DNA from: Rutstroemia sp. NJR-2017a BVV2
Lineage: Eukaryota > Ascomycota > Leotiomycetes > Helotiales > Rutstroemiaceae
Direction of reading: 5' to 3'
DNA length: 64,000 bases
Assembly: GCA_002946415.1 (NCBI GenBank)
Contig: NJPS01000048.1
Coordinates: 930,001 to 994,000, forward strand
Part shown: positions 49,542-60,069 of the stretch, piece by piece
Numbering within the stretch: the first letter of the stretch is position 1
How the letters are laid out: each line of letters begins with the position of its first letter
Translations under genes and position numbers: made by a program
The notes under the pieces: model-generated
Database searches by the model: none
What the model was told of the DNA's origin: nothing
The model's input: only the letters and a program-made list of their open reading frames with translations

Positions 49542-50246
49542 TTACGCTCTCTTAGCAGCCCTCTTCTTTGCGCTCGCCGACTCGCTGTTTCCGAATGGGA
49601 AATTGCTGGTTCTCTTATCCGCTCCGGTCTTCCTGCTAATCCTTCCACTCGCGGTACCGAACAATATACACCATCCACCAACTGCAAACAAGGCGCCAAA
49701 GCCCAGTGAACCCAGCGCAAACGATGCCTGTCCCACGGTAATATATCGAGCGTAGCAGAAGAATGCCATTGCGCCGTGGTACAGTGTGCTAATGGTAAGG
49801 GTTGGCACGGCGTAGGGAGCTTTAGGATCATTCGCCTCGGTTGTAACTGCTGCATTGGTTGCTGGCAGAACTGTTAGATGGAAGCAACATGGAAGAGGGT
49901 TCTGCTCGACTTACTTTCTGAAATGGAGGAAGTGAGAGGTACGGATCCGGTGAGCAGGACAGTCATTATACCAAGAGCAAGCAGAGTCATGCCCAATGAA
50001 CGAGAGAAGTACTCCTCAAGGACTGGCCTAATGTCAAAAGTATGTCTAGGATACGAGTTGGAGAAGCTTACCTGTCGCCTCTCGGATCTCCGGTGACAGC
50101 ATTGTTATAATGATAGTAGGCGATATTATCAGCGGAGCTGCTTGCAACGCAAGCCATCCTGCTGTGCCGTATGTGTAAGAGTAGTAGACCTATATATGTC
50201 AATTGACTTGACCAAGAACCTCCTGCTTCAATGAACTCACATCCAT
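49542..50246 (-). CDS. Small multi-spanning membrane protein, unknown function
   Basis: Four exons (50246-50241, 50189-50072, 50022-49915, 49870-49542) give 186 residues. About four hydrophobic segments are visible: around residues 15-33 (WLALQAAPLIISPTIIITML), 52-70 (GMTLLALGIMTVLLTGSVPL), 108-122 (HGAMAFFCYARYI) and 128-150 (FALGSLGFGALFAVGGWCIL). The C-terminus is strongly basic and ends KKRAAKRA, so it may be cytosolic. I do not recognise a named family, though it reads like a conserved ascomycete protein. The first exon holds only ATGGAT. Exon 3 was started after GCCAG at 50023 because the nearer TTAG gives the wrong frame. Confidence 0.78.
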
Positions 50247-50818
50247 GTTGTATCTCGTGGAGGGGTTGAGGTGTTGTAGATATGGAGATGTATTAGACTT
50301 TGAGCTTGTTGTAACTTATAGTTTTGACGGAAGAAGCTGTGATTTTGCCAAGATGAAATGCAGTACTTAGAGCTCTTTTATACTTTCAATTGCGGAACAA
50401 ACAGCTTTTATTTCATCCATCTCACATTCCCGTCTGCAACCTGCAGATACGTCATTTGTTCAAAATCCCATGTTTGCCTAACTCGGCTCAGGCCATAAAG
50501 CAACAACAAGCTGCTAGCTGGACTAGCGCGGGGCTGCAGCCGGAGATCCCTGTCAACGCCACCATTTCCATCCTCCGATCCTCGCAGGAAATCCAGCGAA
50601 TTATCTCAGTGCTGATTGGAAATCAGTCATCCAAAAGTTCGACTTTCCTTTTTCCGATATTCAAAAACCATACATTCCCGCGGAGGAGTCTTCAAAGCAG
50701 AACTTTCAAAAATTCTTGCAGAGCTACTTTCTTTAACATTGTCACTGCTTTCTATCTTATAATAAGAAACGGCATCTCATAAAGCGCGGCGCATTGTGCG
50801 TTCGCCGACTTCTACATC
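50247..50818. promoter_or_regulatory. Divergent promoter region between the membrane-protein gene and NAR1
   Basis: These 572 bp separate two head-to-head genes. They include ATAAAG/TATAC text near 50380 and 50760, but I see no clear element beyond that. Confidence 0.45.
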
Positions 50819-52588
50819 ATGAGTGCGATCCTCTCCGCAGACGATCTGAACGATTTCATTTCTCCAGGTGTCGCGTGTATAAAGCCTGTCGAGACGTTAC
50901 CCGCTGCAAAGAAACCCACTGCAGATAATGTTTGTGTTGTCTTTCTCTTTCTGCGTCAAAGTCTAACGACGCCCTAGGAATTTGAAATATCCTTTAACAC
51001 CGACGCCCCTCTGCCCTCAGATTTGCCTCCTGCTCAGATCTCCCTCACGGATTGTCTCGCTTGCTCAGGTTGCGTCACATCTGCCGAAGCCGTATTAGTA
51101 TCCTTACAATCTCATGCCGAAGTATTACAAGAACTAGACTCTGCACCAGGGCTTCGACTGCGGGGTAATGCCAAAAGCGGGGGTATTAGTGTAGACGGAG
51201 TTGAGCAGGGTGGAAAGATATACGTTGCAAGTGTCAGCCCACAGTCGAGGGCGAACATCGCAGCTACGTTTGGAGTCACGGAACGCGAAGCGGGGTATAT
51301 GATCGAACACCTACTTAGTGGACCGAAAGGAATCAAGAACAGAGCTGTATACCGGAATGCATTTCAGTGGGTGGTAGACACAAATGTTGCTCGAGAAGCA
51401 TGTTTGGTGTTGGGGGCCGAGGAAGTCATGGCTTCATTGGAAGGTGTAGAAGCGCCTAAGAAGCCAATTCTAACTTCTTCATGTCCGGGCTGGATTTGCT
51501 ACGCGGAGAAGACGCACCCACACATTTTGCCACATTTATCACGGATGAAATCACCACAAGCATTAACGGGCACGCTTGTAAAAACAACACTGAGTCGCAA
51601 GCTTGGTATTTCGCCAGATAGGATTTTTCATGTCGCAGTCATGCCATGTTTCGACAAAAAATTAGAGGCGAGCCGAGAAGAATTGACAGATGCAGCATGG
51701 GAGGGAACAGGCACCCGGGGTGTTCGAGATGTGGATTCTGTTATCACAAGTAAGGAGCTTCTCATGCTCGCAGATTCTAGACGGATCGATTTCTCCCAGT
51801 TGCCTCGAACACCACTTCAGCCATCCTCGCGAATACCATTTCCGGATCCAGTACTAGATTCTTTCCTTTTCCCGACCAATCGACGAGGCACGGGGAACGG
51901 TAGCCGTGAAGCTGGTTCCTCTGGCGGCAACCTTCACTATATCCTCCAATACTTTGCATCTCGGCACCAGGGGGCGTCCGTTCAGACGACAAAGGGTCGG
52001 AATGCCGATGTTGTTGAGTACAGCGTCGTAGGTGAGAACGGCGAGATATTGCTGAAAGCTGCTCGATATTACGGATTCAGAAACATTCAGAATCTTGTTC
52101 GCAGACTGAAGCCCGCGAGACCTTCTCGGATGCCTGGTGGCAAGCCTATTGGGAGTGCCAGACGCCCAAATGGGAAGAGCACGGGACCTGAATATGCATA
52201 TGTCGAGGTCATGGCGTGCCCAGGAGGCTGCACTAATGGAGGTGGCCAGATCAAGGTTGATGATCCGGTGAATAGCGGGCGTCTTGAGGGGGAAGTGAAG
52301 CCTGGCCCTCAAGAACAGAAGATATGGTTGGCCCAGGTTGACGAGGCATACTTCTCTTCGGATGAGAGTTCGGAGCCTTCGAGCCCAGATGAGCAGAAGG
52401 ATACAGTAGAGGGCATTTCTCCTTCATATATAAAAGATACCCTGTCGCATTGGGCGACTACCACAGGTTTGGATCTGGAGAGATTGGTATATACGACTTA
52501 TCGAGAAGTTGTCAGTGATGTTGGTAAGAATGCCGGCGACACTGAGAGAGTAATAGAAATAGCCAGTAAAATTGGTGGAGGCTGGTAG
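50819..52588 (+). CDS. NAR1: Cytosolic Fe-S cluster assembly factor Nar1
   Basis: Two exons (50819-50929 and 50978-52588) give 573 residues. Nar1 resembles Fe-only hydrogenases and works in the CIA machinery that passes [4Fe-4S] clusters to cytosolic and nuclear proteins. The first cluster's ligands are Cys20 (GVACIKP) and Cys63, Cys66 and Cys69 (DCLACSGC). The second cluster's ligands lie in [23 protein letters not shown] and [14 protein letters not shown]. The C-terminal helix region ends [10 protein letters not shown]; it carries an acidic insert (about residues 505-525) before it. The intron has a GTTTGT donor. The gene converges on the SUZ-domain gene with only 23 bp between stop codons. 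Confidence 0.96.
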
Positions 52589-52611
52589 TTGATAAATCTA
52601 GAGCAGAAAAA

Positions 52612-53524
52612 TCAACTGGTTTTACCACACCTATTCGCAAATCCAAATCCTTTACCAGTTGCATCTGGCCCCCTTGGTGGCCGGATAATTTGTTCTTCTT
52701 CGCGTTGCATTGGCGTAGACCGTCCTGATCCCGATCGTGATCCCTCTCCATTCTTCACGCCTTTCTGTATTGTGACACTTCCTGGCTTGGGTGTGTAATT
52801 GGGATCAAAGAGCTCCCTCGTTCCATTCCTGCTATCAGACCTCCTGTCAGCATTTCCCCTACCCCTCCCTCTTCCCTTGCCCCTCTCTTCCCCATATGGC
52901 GGTGTCGGCGTCCCATTTCTCGGACTATTTCCTCCACTCCCTCTCCCACCACTACTTCCTCCTGGACTCGGACTTGGCGCTCCTAATATCCTCGCCCTGG
53001 CCTCATCATATCGTTTCTTCTTCTCTTCTAGCTCGCGTTGTGCCTTTTCGCGCAATTCCTCAGCGGTAGGTCCTGCAGCAGCTGGTTCTTCTTCCTCATC
53101 CGCTTCCACGGTTATGGTTTTCCCGGTCACTGGATCGACTTTCATTATGGTTCTTGGAGCGGGTTTGCGCGAGAGTAGTGTAAGGGGTGCTTTGAAGGGG
53201 GTAGCAAGCGGTACGGGCGACGAAAGATTGGGTGGTAGAAAGGGAAGTCCAGATGGATTTTCGGGAGTTTGTCTGTAGTGGCATGCGCGTCAGCAGGTGC
53301 TTGGTGAATAGGAAATTTAGACCGAAAACAAAAGAAAAGTGGTGGTCATACGCAGATTCCCAGATCTTCTTGTTAGTCTCCGCGTGTCTTGCTAATCGTT
53401 CTGCTTTCGACAACTTGGATTCATCTTCCACCACTCTTTTTGGCGGAGGTGCTGAATCTAGGGCGTCGGCCTGACTTTCCCAGTCGTCGTCCCAGGCGCT
53501 GGGCACTGCGGCTTTCTTGCTCAT
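52612..53524 (-). CDS. SUZ-domain RNA-binding-type protein
   Basis: Two exons (53524-53352 and 53272-52612) give 277 residues. The N-terminus (PSAWDDDWESQAD) and the Pro-rich region QTPENPSGLPFLPP are recognisable from filamentous-fungal SUZ proteins. A SUZ-like segment rich in Glu/Arg/Lys follows (ELREKAQRELEEKKKRYDEA, then ARILG). A Gly/Arg/Ser-rich stretch comes next, and the chain ends in a SUZ-C-like RPPRGPDATGKGFGF. SUZ domains bind RNA in single-stranded form; the fungal role is not defined. Its stop codon is 23 bp from that of NAR1, so the two 3' UTRs must overlap. Confidence 0.8.
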
Positions 53525-53866
53525 TTTCTAGAATGGGTTTATCCTTGTGCCAGAAACTTGAGCCTCCCGTAGTTAAATACTTTGTAGTTGTGCTTTAGGA
53601 AAAGCGGTTGGTCGTGCGCAGGAGGGGTATAACTTTAGGTTCAAGACACGCGCGCGGAAACAGTTCCCCTGCACTACGAAGTACAAACTAGTTTAACCTA
53701 TTGTGGGGTGCAAGCTTGGCGTAGCGGCGTGAGCTTCACCTTGATAACCTTCGGACCTTGAACAAGCCAAACAGTAAATTTGGCTTTGAACTTCTACCTC
53801 TTCCTTACCACATTTATTCTGCTCTAAGTGGACTCACATCAAAATCGCTGCTAAGCGTCTGCCATT
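53525..53866. promoter_or_regulatory. Divergent promoter region of the SUZ and 101-aa genes
   Basis: 342 bp between two head-to-head start codons, with one TACGAAGTAC palindrome at 53675-53684. No TATA box is obvious. Confidence 0.45.
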
Positions 53867-54294
53867 ATGTCGGGTAAGTATGCCTTCATTCCAGAAGTCT
53901 TTGTCTTCGAGAATTAAACAGCTTACCATCTCACAGCCGATCAACAAGAACAGACGCCTACCGCAGAGGACATTCAGGAGGATACCAACATGGACTCTAA
54001 CATGGACATGCCTGAATCACCGCCTGATATGACTTTTACCCACAACGGCTTCTCTGAGACTCCTGCCACCACTCCTTCGAAGACAAATGATCCTAGCAAG
54101 ATTAATCATGGTGCGCCTGGCAGTTCATGGAACACGAAGAAGTTTAGAGAGGAGTATGATAGGGCTTATGATGGTCTGATTGACAAGAACTGGGATGGGG
54201 GTAGGTTCTTCCAAGAAGGGAGATATGCAGTGTCGTGAAGATGCTAACTGCTCCAACAGCGAAGAGATACGGCGATCCTCTTATCAAGGATTAG
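53867..54294 (+). CDS. Small acidic fungal protein of unknown function
   Basis: Three exons (53867-53873, 53937-54200, 54260-54294) give 101 residues. The first exon is ATGTCGG and the last encodes only AKRYGDPLIKD. The N-terminal half is Asp/Glu/Met/Pro-rich and probably disordered. The C-terminal half is the part that looks conserved (SSWNTKKFREEYDRAYDGLI followed by DKNWDGAKRYGDP). I do not recognise a named family. All three splice pairs are consensus (GTAAGT/CACAG and GTAGGT/AACAG) and the frame closes correctly, so I think the gene is real. Confidence 0.72.
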
Positions 54295-55417
54295 GTGTTC
54301 AAGACAGATGAAGATACGACGGAAGGACGATGGGAACGGATCATTACTTGGAGTTGCGGACATAAGTGGCGTTTGGAGGGCTGAATAACAACTATGGCAA
54401 TGAATCTGCTACAGTAGGCGAGATCATGGACCATGAATGCAAGGGTGCTTTTCAACTCTTTGATCAACTTATATCTTCACGTTTCTTGTCATCTTCGCAT
54501 GCGACATTGCCTGCTTTTGCTACGATTCTACATTTCTACTTCACAAGAGTCCATGGTTGCGACTGAAGCGAACGGCATATAATACCAGAAGCTTCACGCT
54601 CGGAGGACCTACTAGCTCAAGAGCGTCCAATTTCATACATCGTATCAAGATGCATAGAATTGTGCTTGGCTAAGAGTCTCCTTGTACTCAAAGATCTTCT
54701 ATATCACATATTCAAGTTGCCAAACACATGGCCGAATCTGCTTAGGGCTGGCCTGGTATGCTAAGGATGGCGCAAATATGGTCCCTGCCATTAGTGAGGC
54801 ATCAGCACCTTCTTATCTCACTTCTCTTACACTCTCTACCTTTTCTACTCCCATCTATGCTTTCTGACCTCTAAATTATGCTGGTCTTCGTTTGAGCAAA
54901 AACTACTTGGGGTTTCCGATCCGAAAAGACCACGGGCAGAATAGTGCTCCAGTTTTACGCAACAGGAAGTGTAGGTGCTCTACGAAACCTAGCCTTTGCA
55001 TTTTATGAGGAAATCTATTCAATGAGCAGAAAGCTCTCTTCTTATTCCACTTGGAGACATTCTAAAACGGCGCGGATGGGTTGGCGGCGTTGCAACATGC
55101 TTGCCCTCGTGAACTCACAACCACTCGCGAGGTCTTTAAACCCGTCATGATCTCTATATTCATAATACGCCACTCCTAAAATCAATGAAACTAGTGCAAC
55201 GAAATTCATGAACTCGGGTTTAATCATGACGTCGCTTCTAGTTTCCAGCTAAATTTATTGCATCATTCACTTAATCTTCTATTTACATTTCCAACGTTAT
55301 TTCTTTGGGACAGGTACCTATAAATCGATTGAAGTACAGAGTCCTTGGAAATTGAACCGACATACATTCACATCACTACTCAATTAAAGAGTTCGTCCCC
55401 CAAATCACGTTGTTAAC
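54295..55417. other. Intergenic region, no gene recognised
   Basis: 1.1 kb between the 101-aa gene and the dehydrogenase. A 61-codon minus frame (55042-55227) begins with a hydrophobic stretch but is otherwise unsupported. The right part is the dehydrogenase promoter. Confidence 0.5.
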
Positions 55418-56233
55418 ATGTCAGCGTCCACAGTTGATCACATTGACACCGCACTCATCACCGGTGGTGCTGGTGGCATAGGGAAGGCCCTTGCCCAATT
55501 CCTCATTTCTCGCGGCAAGAAGGTCATAATCGCAGGTCGAACAGAATCCAAATTGCAAGAGGCGGCGAAAGAGATTGGAGCTACAGCATATTACGTCATC
55601 GATACTGGTGATATTCCATCAATCTCCTCGTTCACTCAAAAGATTACCAAAGAACATCCAGAGTTGAATTGCTTGATCAACAATGCTGGTGTTCAACGAC
55701 CATTCGAGTTTCCTGGATCTGGTGGCAAAGACTACGGATTTGATTTGGCCAAGGCCGATCAGGAAATAAATATTAATATTCGAGGGCCGATGCATCTAGT
55801 CGTTGGCCTTCTTCCTCACTTCACTTCGTTGCCAGACGGAAAGCGCGGTGTGGTTATCAATGTCAGTTCGATATTAGGATTCAATCCTTTCTCTGTCATT
55901 AATCCTGTCTACAATGGAACAAAGGCTTGGTTACATTTCTTCACCACGAACCTTCGTACGCAATTTCAGAAAGGCCCTCAAAACGATAAGGTGAAAATAG
56001 TAGAGATTGTCCCGCCTCAGGTTGCCACAGATTTGCATAGAGAAAGGACGGATCCGGATGATAATAAGCCGGTGAAGTCGAAGACTACTATGACTGTTGA
56101 TGCGTTTATGGAGGAAGTGGCTAAGGGCTTAGATGACGGGATCGATACGATTACAGCTGGAGCGGGACATGCAGTAGTGGACAGTTGGGAGGAGAGTATG
56201 GGGTCTAAATACAGGAGTATGGTTGGATCTTGA
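55418..56233 (+). CDS. Short-chain dehydrogenase/reductase
   Basis: A single exon of 271 residues. The Rossmann fold opens with TALITGGAGGIGKALAQFL, followed by the cofactor-preference loop IAGRTESKL; the Arg there suggests NADP(H). Then come CLINNAGVQRPFEF, the catalytic Ser in VVINVSSILGF, and the YxxxK pair in VYNGTKAWLHFF. The acidic loop after VPPQVATDLHRERTD probably covers the substrate. It resembles the fungal DltE-like SDR group with unknown substrate. Closest neighbours give no pathway hint. No intron is needed. Confidence 0.93.
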   Translation: MSASTVDHIDTALITGGAGGIGKALAQFLISRGKKVIIAGRTESKLQEAAKEIGATAYYVIDTGDIPSISSFTQKITKEHPELNCLINNAGVQRPFEFPGSGGKDYGFDLAKADQEININIRGPMHLVVGLLPHFTSLPDGKRGVVINVSSILGFNPFSVINPVYNGTKAWLHFFTTNLRTQFQKGPQNDKVKIVEIVPPQVATDLHRERTDPDDNKPVKSKTTMTVDAFMEEVAKGLDDGIDTITAGAGHAVVDSWEESMGSKYRSMVGS

Positions 56234-56957
56234 AGAGGTATGGTTGAGGAAGGTGGTCCCAATTGAAGTTGATTGTGTGTGCCACGGCAAGAATAGGTAA
56301 AGCGACATTAATTTGGGCCATCTGGCGGGTAGAATTCCACCGCGAGAGGCATAGAACGGATAGTGGACGGGCATGTGGCTATGATTGCAGCATAATACCA
56401 TGAGCGAGGATAATATCTTTATCATTCTTTGAGGAAATGGCTCTGAAACAGCAAGAGGAACGGCAGCTGGGTAGAAGCTTTCAATATCTTTAAAGATTAC
56501 ATCCATTCCATACCCACAAGCCATGTGACAAGAGTCGTCATACGGTCGCACTGCATATGAGGTTCAGGTCAGCCGAGCTCGAGGAAACCATCTATCTCAT
56601 TTATAGACACTTGCGAAAGCTCCATCTGAAATCATCAGATTCAACCCCACCAATGCCGTTTAAAGGCAGCCCGTGAAGCTACAAACCACCAGCTGTGTGC
56701 CCGTACCAACGCCCACTAGCTCAGTCCCACAATCACCAAATAAGCTACATACACTACCTCCCAGTTCCGGGCCGACCCACACAACCTGGGCTTAACACAA
56801 ACTGACGCAAAATCCACACATCCCTGCCGAATGTCGTCCCCCACCAGCTCGTCACTTACTTCATTCACTTTCCCTCAATCTGTTCTCCTAATATAATCCC
56901 AAATATCACCCAACCCTGCATCAAACAGGCCAAGCATCACAGCTTTCCAGCCCCAAC
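56234..56957. other. Intergenic region before the tRNA gene
   Basis: No protein gene is seen. The 3' flank of the dehydrogenase grades into the upstream flank of the tRNA gene. Confidence 0.5.
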
Positions 56958-57029
56958 AGCGGCATGGCGCAGCGGAAGCGCGCCGGGCTCATAACCCGGA
57001 GGGCCTCAGATCGAAACTGAGTGCCGCTA
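56958..57029 (+). tRNA. Initiator tRNA-Met (CAU)
   Basis: The 72-nt cloverleaf has an acceptor stem AGCGGCA/TGCCGCT, so the first pair is A1-U72, a hallmark of eukaryotic initiators. The anticodon stem is CCGGG/CCCGG around CTCATAA, with CAU at 56990-56992. In the T arm, GATCGAAAC replaces the usual TTC in the loop (A54), another initiator feature. No intron is present. The discriminator base is A. Confidence 0.93.
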
Positions 57030-58061
57030 AAATGTGGATCCGTTCTTTTGCTGTGTGTGCGGAGTTGCGGATGAGGATATACTTCTTTTGGGGAGGAAGA
57101 AGGGTTGGAGAGGAGAGGGAACTTTTTTTATTTTTTTATGCACGGGGATAAGATGATAAGGGTTGAGGTTTGGACATAATGGGATGGGGTGAGCCAATGA
57201 TGGAGAGCTCTTGGGATAGGGAGTGAAAGATAGTTGTGTGGTGGGGCGGTGGGGAATTATCGCTTTGTAGGGCTCGCTTAAGTTAGGGGGGTTGAGGCTG
57301 GTGGTGGGAGGTTTATCTGGTAACATCATGAGTTAGATTGACCGGCGTTGGGAACCATGGGTCGGCTCTCCTTGGTCCGGAGGTAGATATATACATACCG
57401 GCCTTGCACGCTCTGGTTATTGGTCTAAGGATGGAGGGGGAAAATGCATCAGTTCATTGAAAAATTCGATCCGGCATGGTAATTGACATCAGGTGAGATT
57501 AGGTGATAAAAGTCAAATTTATTATTAGAACTCTCAAAAGCTACGGGTTCGAATAGAGAAGAGAATAAGCGGCTATGAGTAGGGGGCAGAAGCTCTCCTC
57601 GATACGGTAAGCAGTCATGTACGGGGACATACAAAACAAAGAGCCTAGGTTGCTTTTCTTGTCATTCAGTACTCATCAAAAGTTTGGAATATTGTGATAA
57701 TATATCTCGCGCTACCTAACATCACGCCTGACTCATCTGTGACGCCAGATTTCTGTAATTCTAGTCATACATCTCGAGGGTCGGAAGTCTGCGTCTACCT
57801 ATGGTTTCCTCAAAGACACATGTAGGTGGTCTCACCGCGTTGCCTATCTGTACACGCGTTGCTCGGGCACAACTACGGCCCTGAAGATCTGGGGGCATAT
57901 CCTGATCTCTCAGCCCAATACCGTCCACGTTCGCTGGAAGCACCACTCCCGTAGGTTGGTAAAAAGAAAACCACTTGGGAAGTGGTCTTAGTGAGGTTAT
58001 ATTTTTGACTACTGGGTGTCATTTTATGATTTGACCCGAGGTATGAAGCTGACGATTTATT
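57030..58061. other. Intergenic region, no gene recognised
   Basis: This lies between the tRNA gene and the 3' end of TRM11. A T-rich run (TTTTTTTATTTTTTT at 57123-57137) lies ~95 bp after the tRNA. The nearest downstream T-runs to the tRNA are short, so pol III termination would use CTTCTTTTG at 57081 or this tract. No gene is seen. Confidence 0.5.
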
Positions 58062-59563
58062 TCAAGACTGAGCCTCCGCGGTCTCCTCAAATTTGAAGCC
58101 TTGGAAGTATCCTTTCCTGAAAGGATTCAGTTCATCGGCTGTAATACCCGTTTCTCTTGCTGCTCTCTCACGAATCCGTTCCGGATCAACCTCCGAGTCG
58201 GGTATTCGCTGATAAGTTATAAGTCGTCTCGACCCTTCAAAACTGTTAGCCTCAACGGAAAAAGCAGATTGGTCAAATGAATCTTACATTTGTTAAAGGC
58301 TTGAGTGCATACACTCGTTATACGCAAGCAAGGATGAGTAGGAACTTTGATTTCTTGGTCCTGGTCATTTGCCGTCGGCATCCAGAAAGATAAACGACCA
58401 CCATCAACTAATGACAGAGTCGCAAAATCCAGGATGTCGTCCAGCATGGCGAGGAATGAGTATGGTTTTTTCGGTGGGACATATGAATCATGTCTGGTGG
58501 TTCATTAGGTCAGCGGTTTGCAGTATGTAGCAGAGGACATACAAATGATGCGGAAGTGTCTCGCCCTCCTTGATAATTGGCCCTTTTGATTTGGTTGGAT
58601 CCCTATTTCCAAGTACTTTTAATCCTTCTCGGACACCATAAGGAGGATCACAAACTATGCCGTCAAATAATCGGGCAGCCCTTAGTGGAGTGTTCGTAAG
58701 GTCTGCAACAAATGCGTCTCCAAATTGATTTGTGAGATCATATTGAACGAAGTTGGACAGGAGGTTACGTTTCTCTTTCCCTCTGATACTCCGTCCATCG
58801 ATATCGCTACCAAAGGCAAGTGCACCAAAATGCGCACATGCAATGGGGAAGCTGCCGGTACCAACAAAAGGGTCGTAGAACAACTTCCCCGGCGCTGCCA
58901 ACGTAACATTCGCTGTAACTAGAGCCAGTTCTGAATCCATGGAGGTTGTGCTAATATACTTCCGCTTCTTCAGATCATACTTTCCTACAATATCGCGATC
59001 ACTACTGCCAATTGATCTTCCAAAGTAAACCTTTTCTGGGTCTTTAATACCAAGCACTGCCGCATCGAGCCGCCATTCTTCAGAGATGCAGAATTCCTCG
59101 TCTGGCCCTTTCATTTTGATTGGTCCTTCGAATCCAAGAAATCGAAAACTGTTGATAAGTTCACGCTGCTCCGCGATGGACCTGGAATTTTGGTAACAGT
59201 CTAGGGAAAATTTGAAAGAGGAAGTCTTATATGCAGGCCATAATTCCTGTGTATGAGACTTTATGTCCTCATGGAGCTCGGCATAGCTGGAACCGGTTCC
59301 CCATAGTTCATAGATTGCTTTTGTTAAAATGCTTCTACGAATGAGCTTGGCCGCAATCTCTGGCGAAGAAAGGTCCACGATGCAAAATGGTGACTGTGGA
59401 AACTCAGCCAAGGTGTCTCAGAACACTGCTCACCCTAATCTCGACGTACCTCTGGACTGTAATAAATGACTTTCAAATCAATATTCTCGAGATCTGCCAG
59501 CGCTTGGATCTCTGCGAGACGAAATGTCTCGTGTGACTGGGTAAATCTCACAAGAAGCTTCAT
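58062..59563 (-). CDS. TRM11: tRNA guanosine-2 methyltransferase Trm11
   Basis: Four exons (59563-59450, 59393-58543, 58493-58288, 58234-58062) give 447 residues. Trm11 with Trm112 makes m2G at position 10 of tRNAs. A THUMP-like N-terminal region (MKLLVRFTQSHETFRLAEIQ) leads into the methyltransferase domain: FYDPFVGTGSFPIA (SAM-binding motif I), FGSDIDGR and the catalytic CDPPYGVREGLK (motif IV, DPPYG). The fourth exon must start after TTTTGAAG at 58235 so that AACAAATGG encodes the family-typical FNKWSRRLITYQR; the nearer CAG acceptor gives a premature stop. It is divergent from RPP40. Confidence 0.95.
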
Positions 59564-60069
59564 GTTGCGGTACAGTCTCAGCTGAGGCTCCAATCAGACC
59601 TTCTCAGACCTTTTCAAACCAAAAGATCGACTCTATATGTCTAGCTCACTTAGACCGTTGTCCGCTCCAAAGATCTCAGGCCGAGATACTCCAAATTCTT
59701 GGGCCCTAGGTCGTTGGTGGAGCGAGGTAGCAGAGTGGGTGCTTGAGATGGAAAATTTTTGGGGAGTATCAGTGAGATTCTCTCCTGCGCCTCTAACCTC
59801 GTACTGCGACTATCGTATGAGTCAGCGTCGTATTATTGAAGATGATAAAACGATCTATGCCGTTCTCAAAATATAGTCGTCTCCGGCATGACTCCTCTGA
59901 AAAGTGCCCCTCCAAAATTATTCCAAGGGACCACTAGCGTGTGATAATCCCTGCCACTTGACTTAATTCGAGCTAGAACTTTTTCGGCAGCCTATCAAAA
60001 TATGGATGAGGCTGGATCAGAATCGCGAGTTCTATCACGCCTCGACAACTCCCCTGACTGGGTATCAAG
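59564..60069. promoter_or_regulatory. Divergent promoter region of TRM11 and RPP40
   Basis: 506 bp between head-to-head start codons of two tRNA-biogenesis genes. A 79-codon plus frame (59637-59876) is not convincing. No TATA box is obvious. Confidence 0.45.

Noticed and set aside
55042..55227. Possible small membrane peptide of 61 codons on the minus strand
   Set aside because: The hydrophobic N-terminus is attractive, but there is no splice, conservation or promoter evidence visible, and a hydrophobic run of this size is expected by chance.
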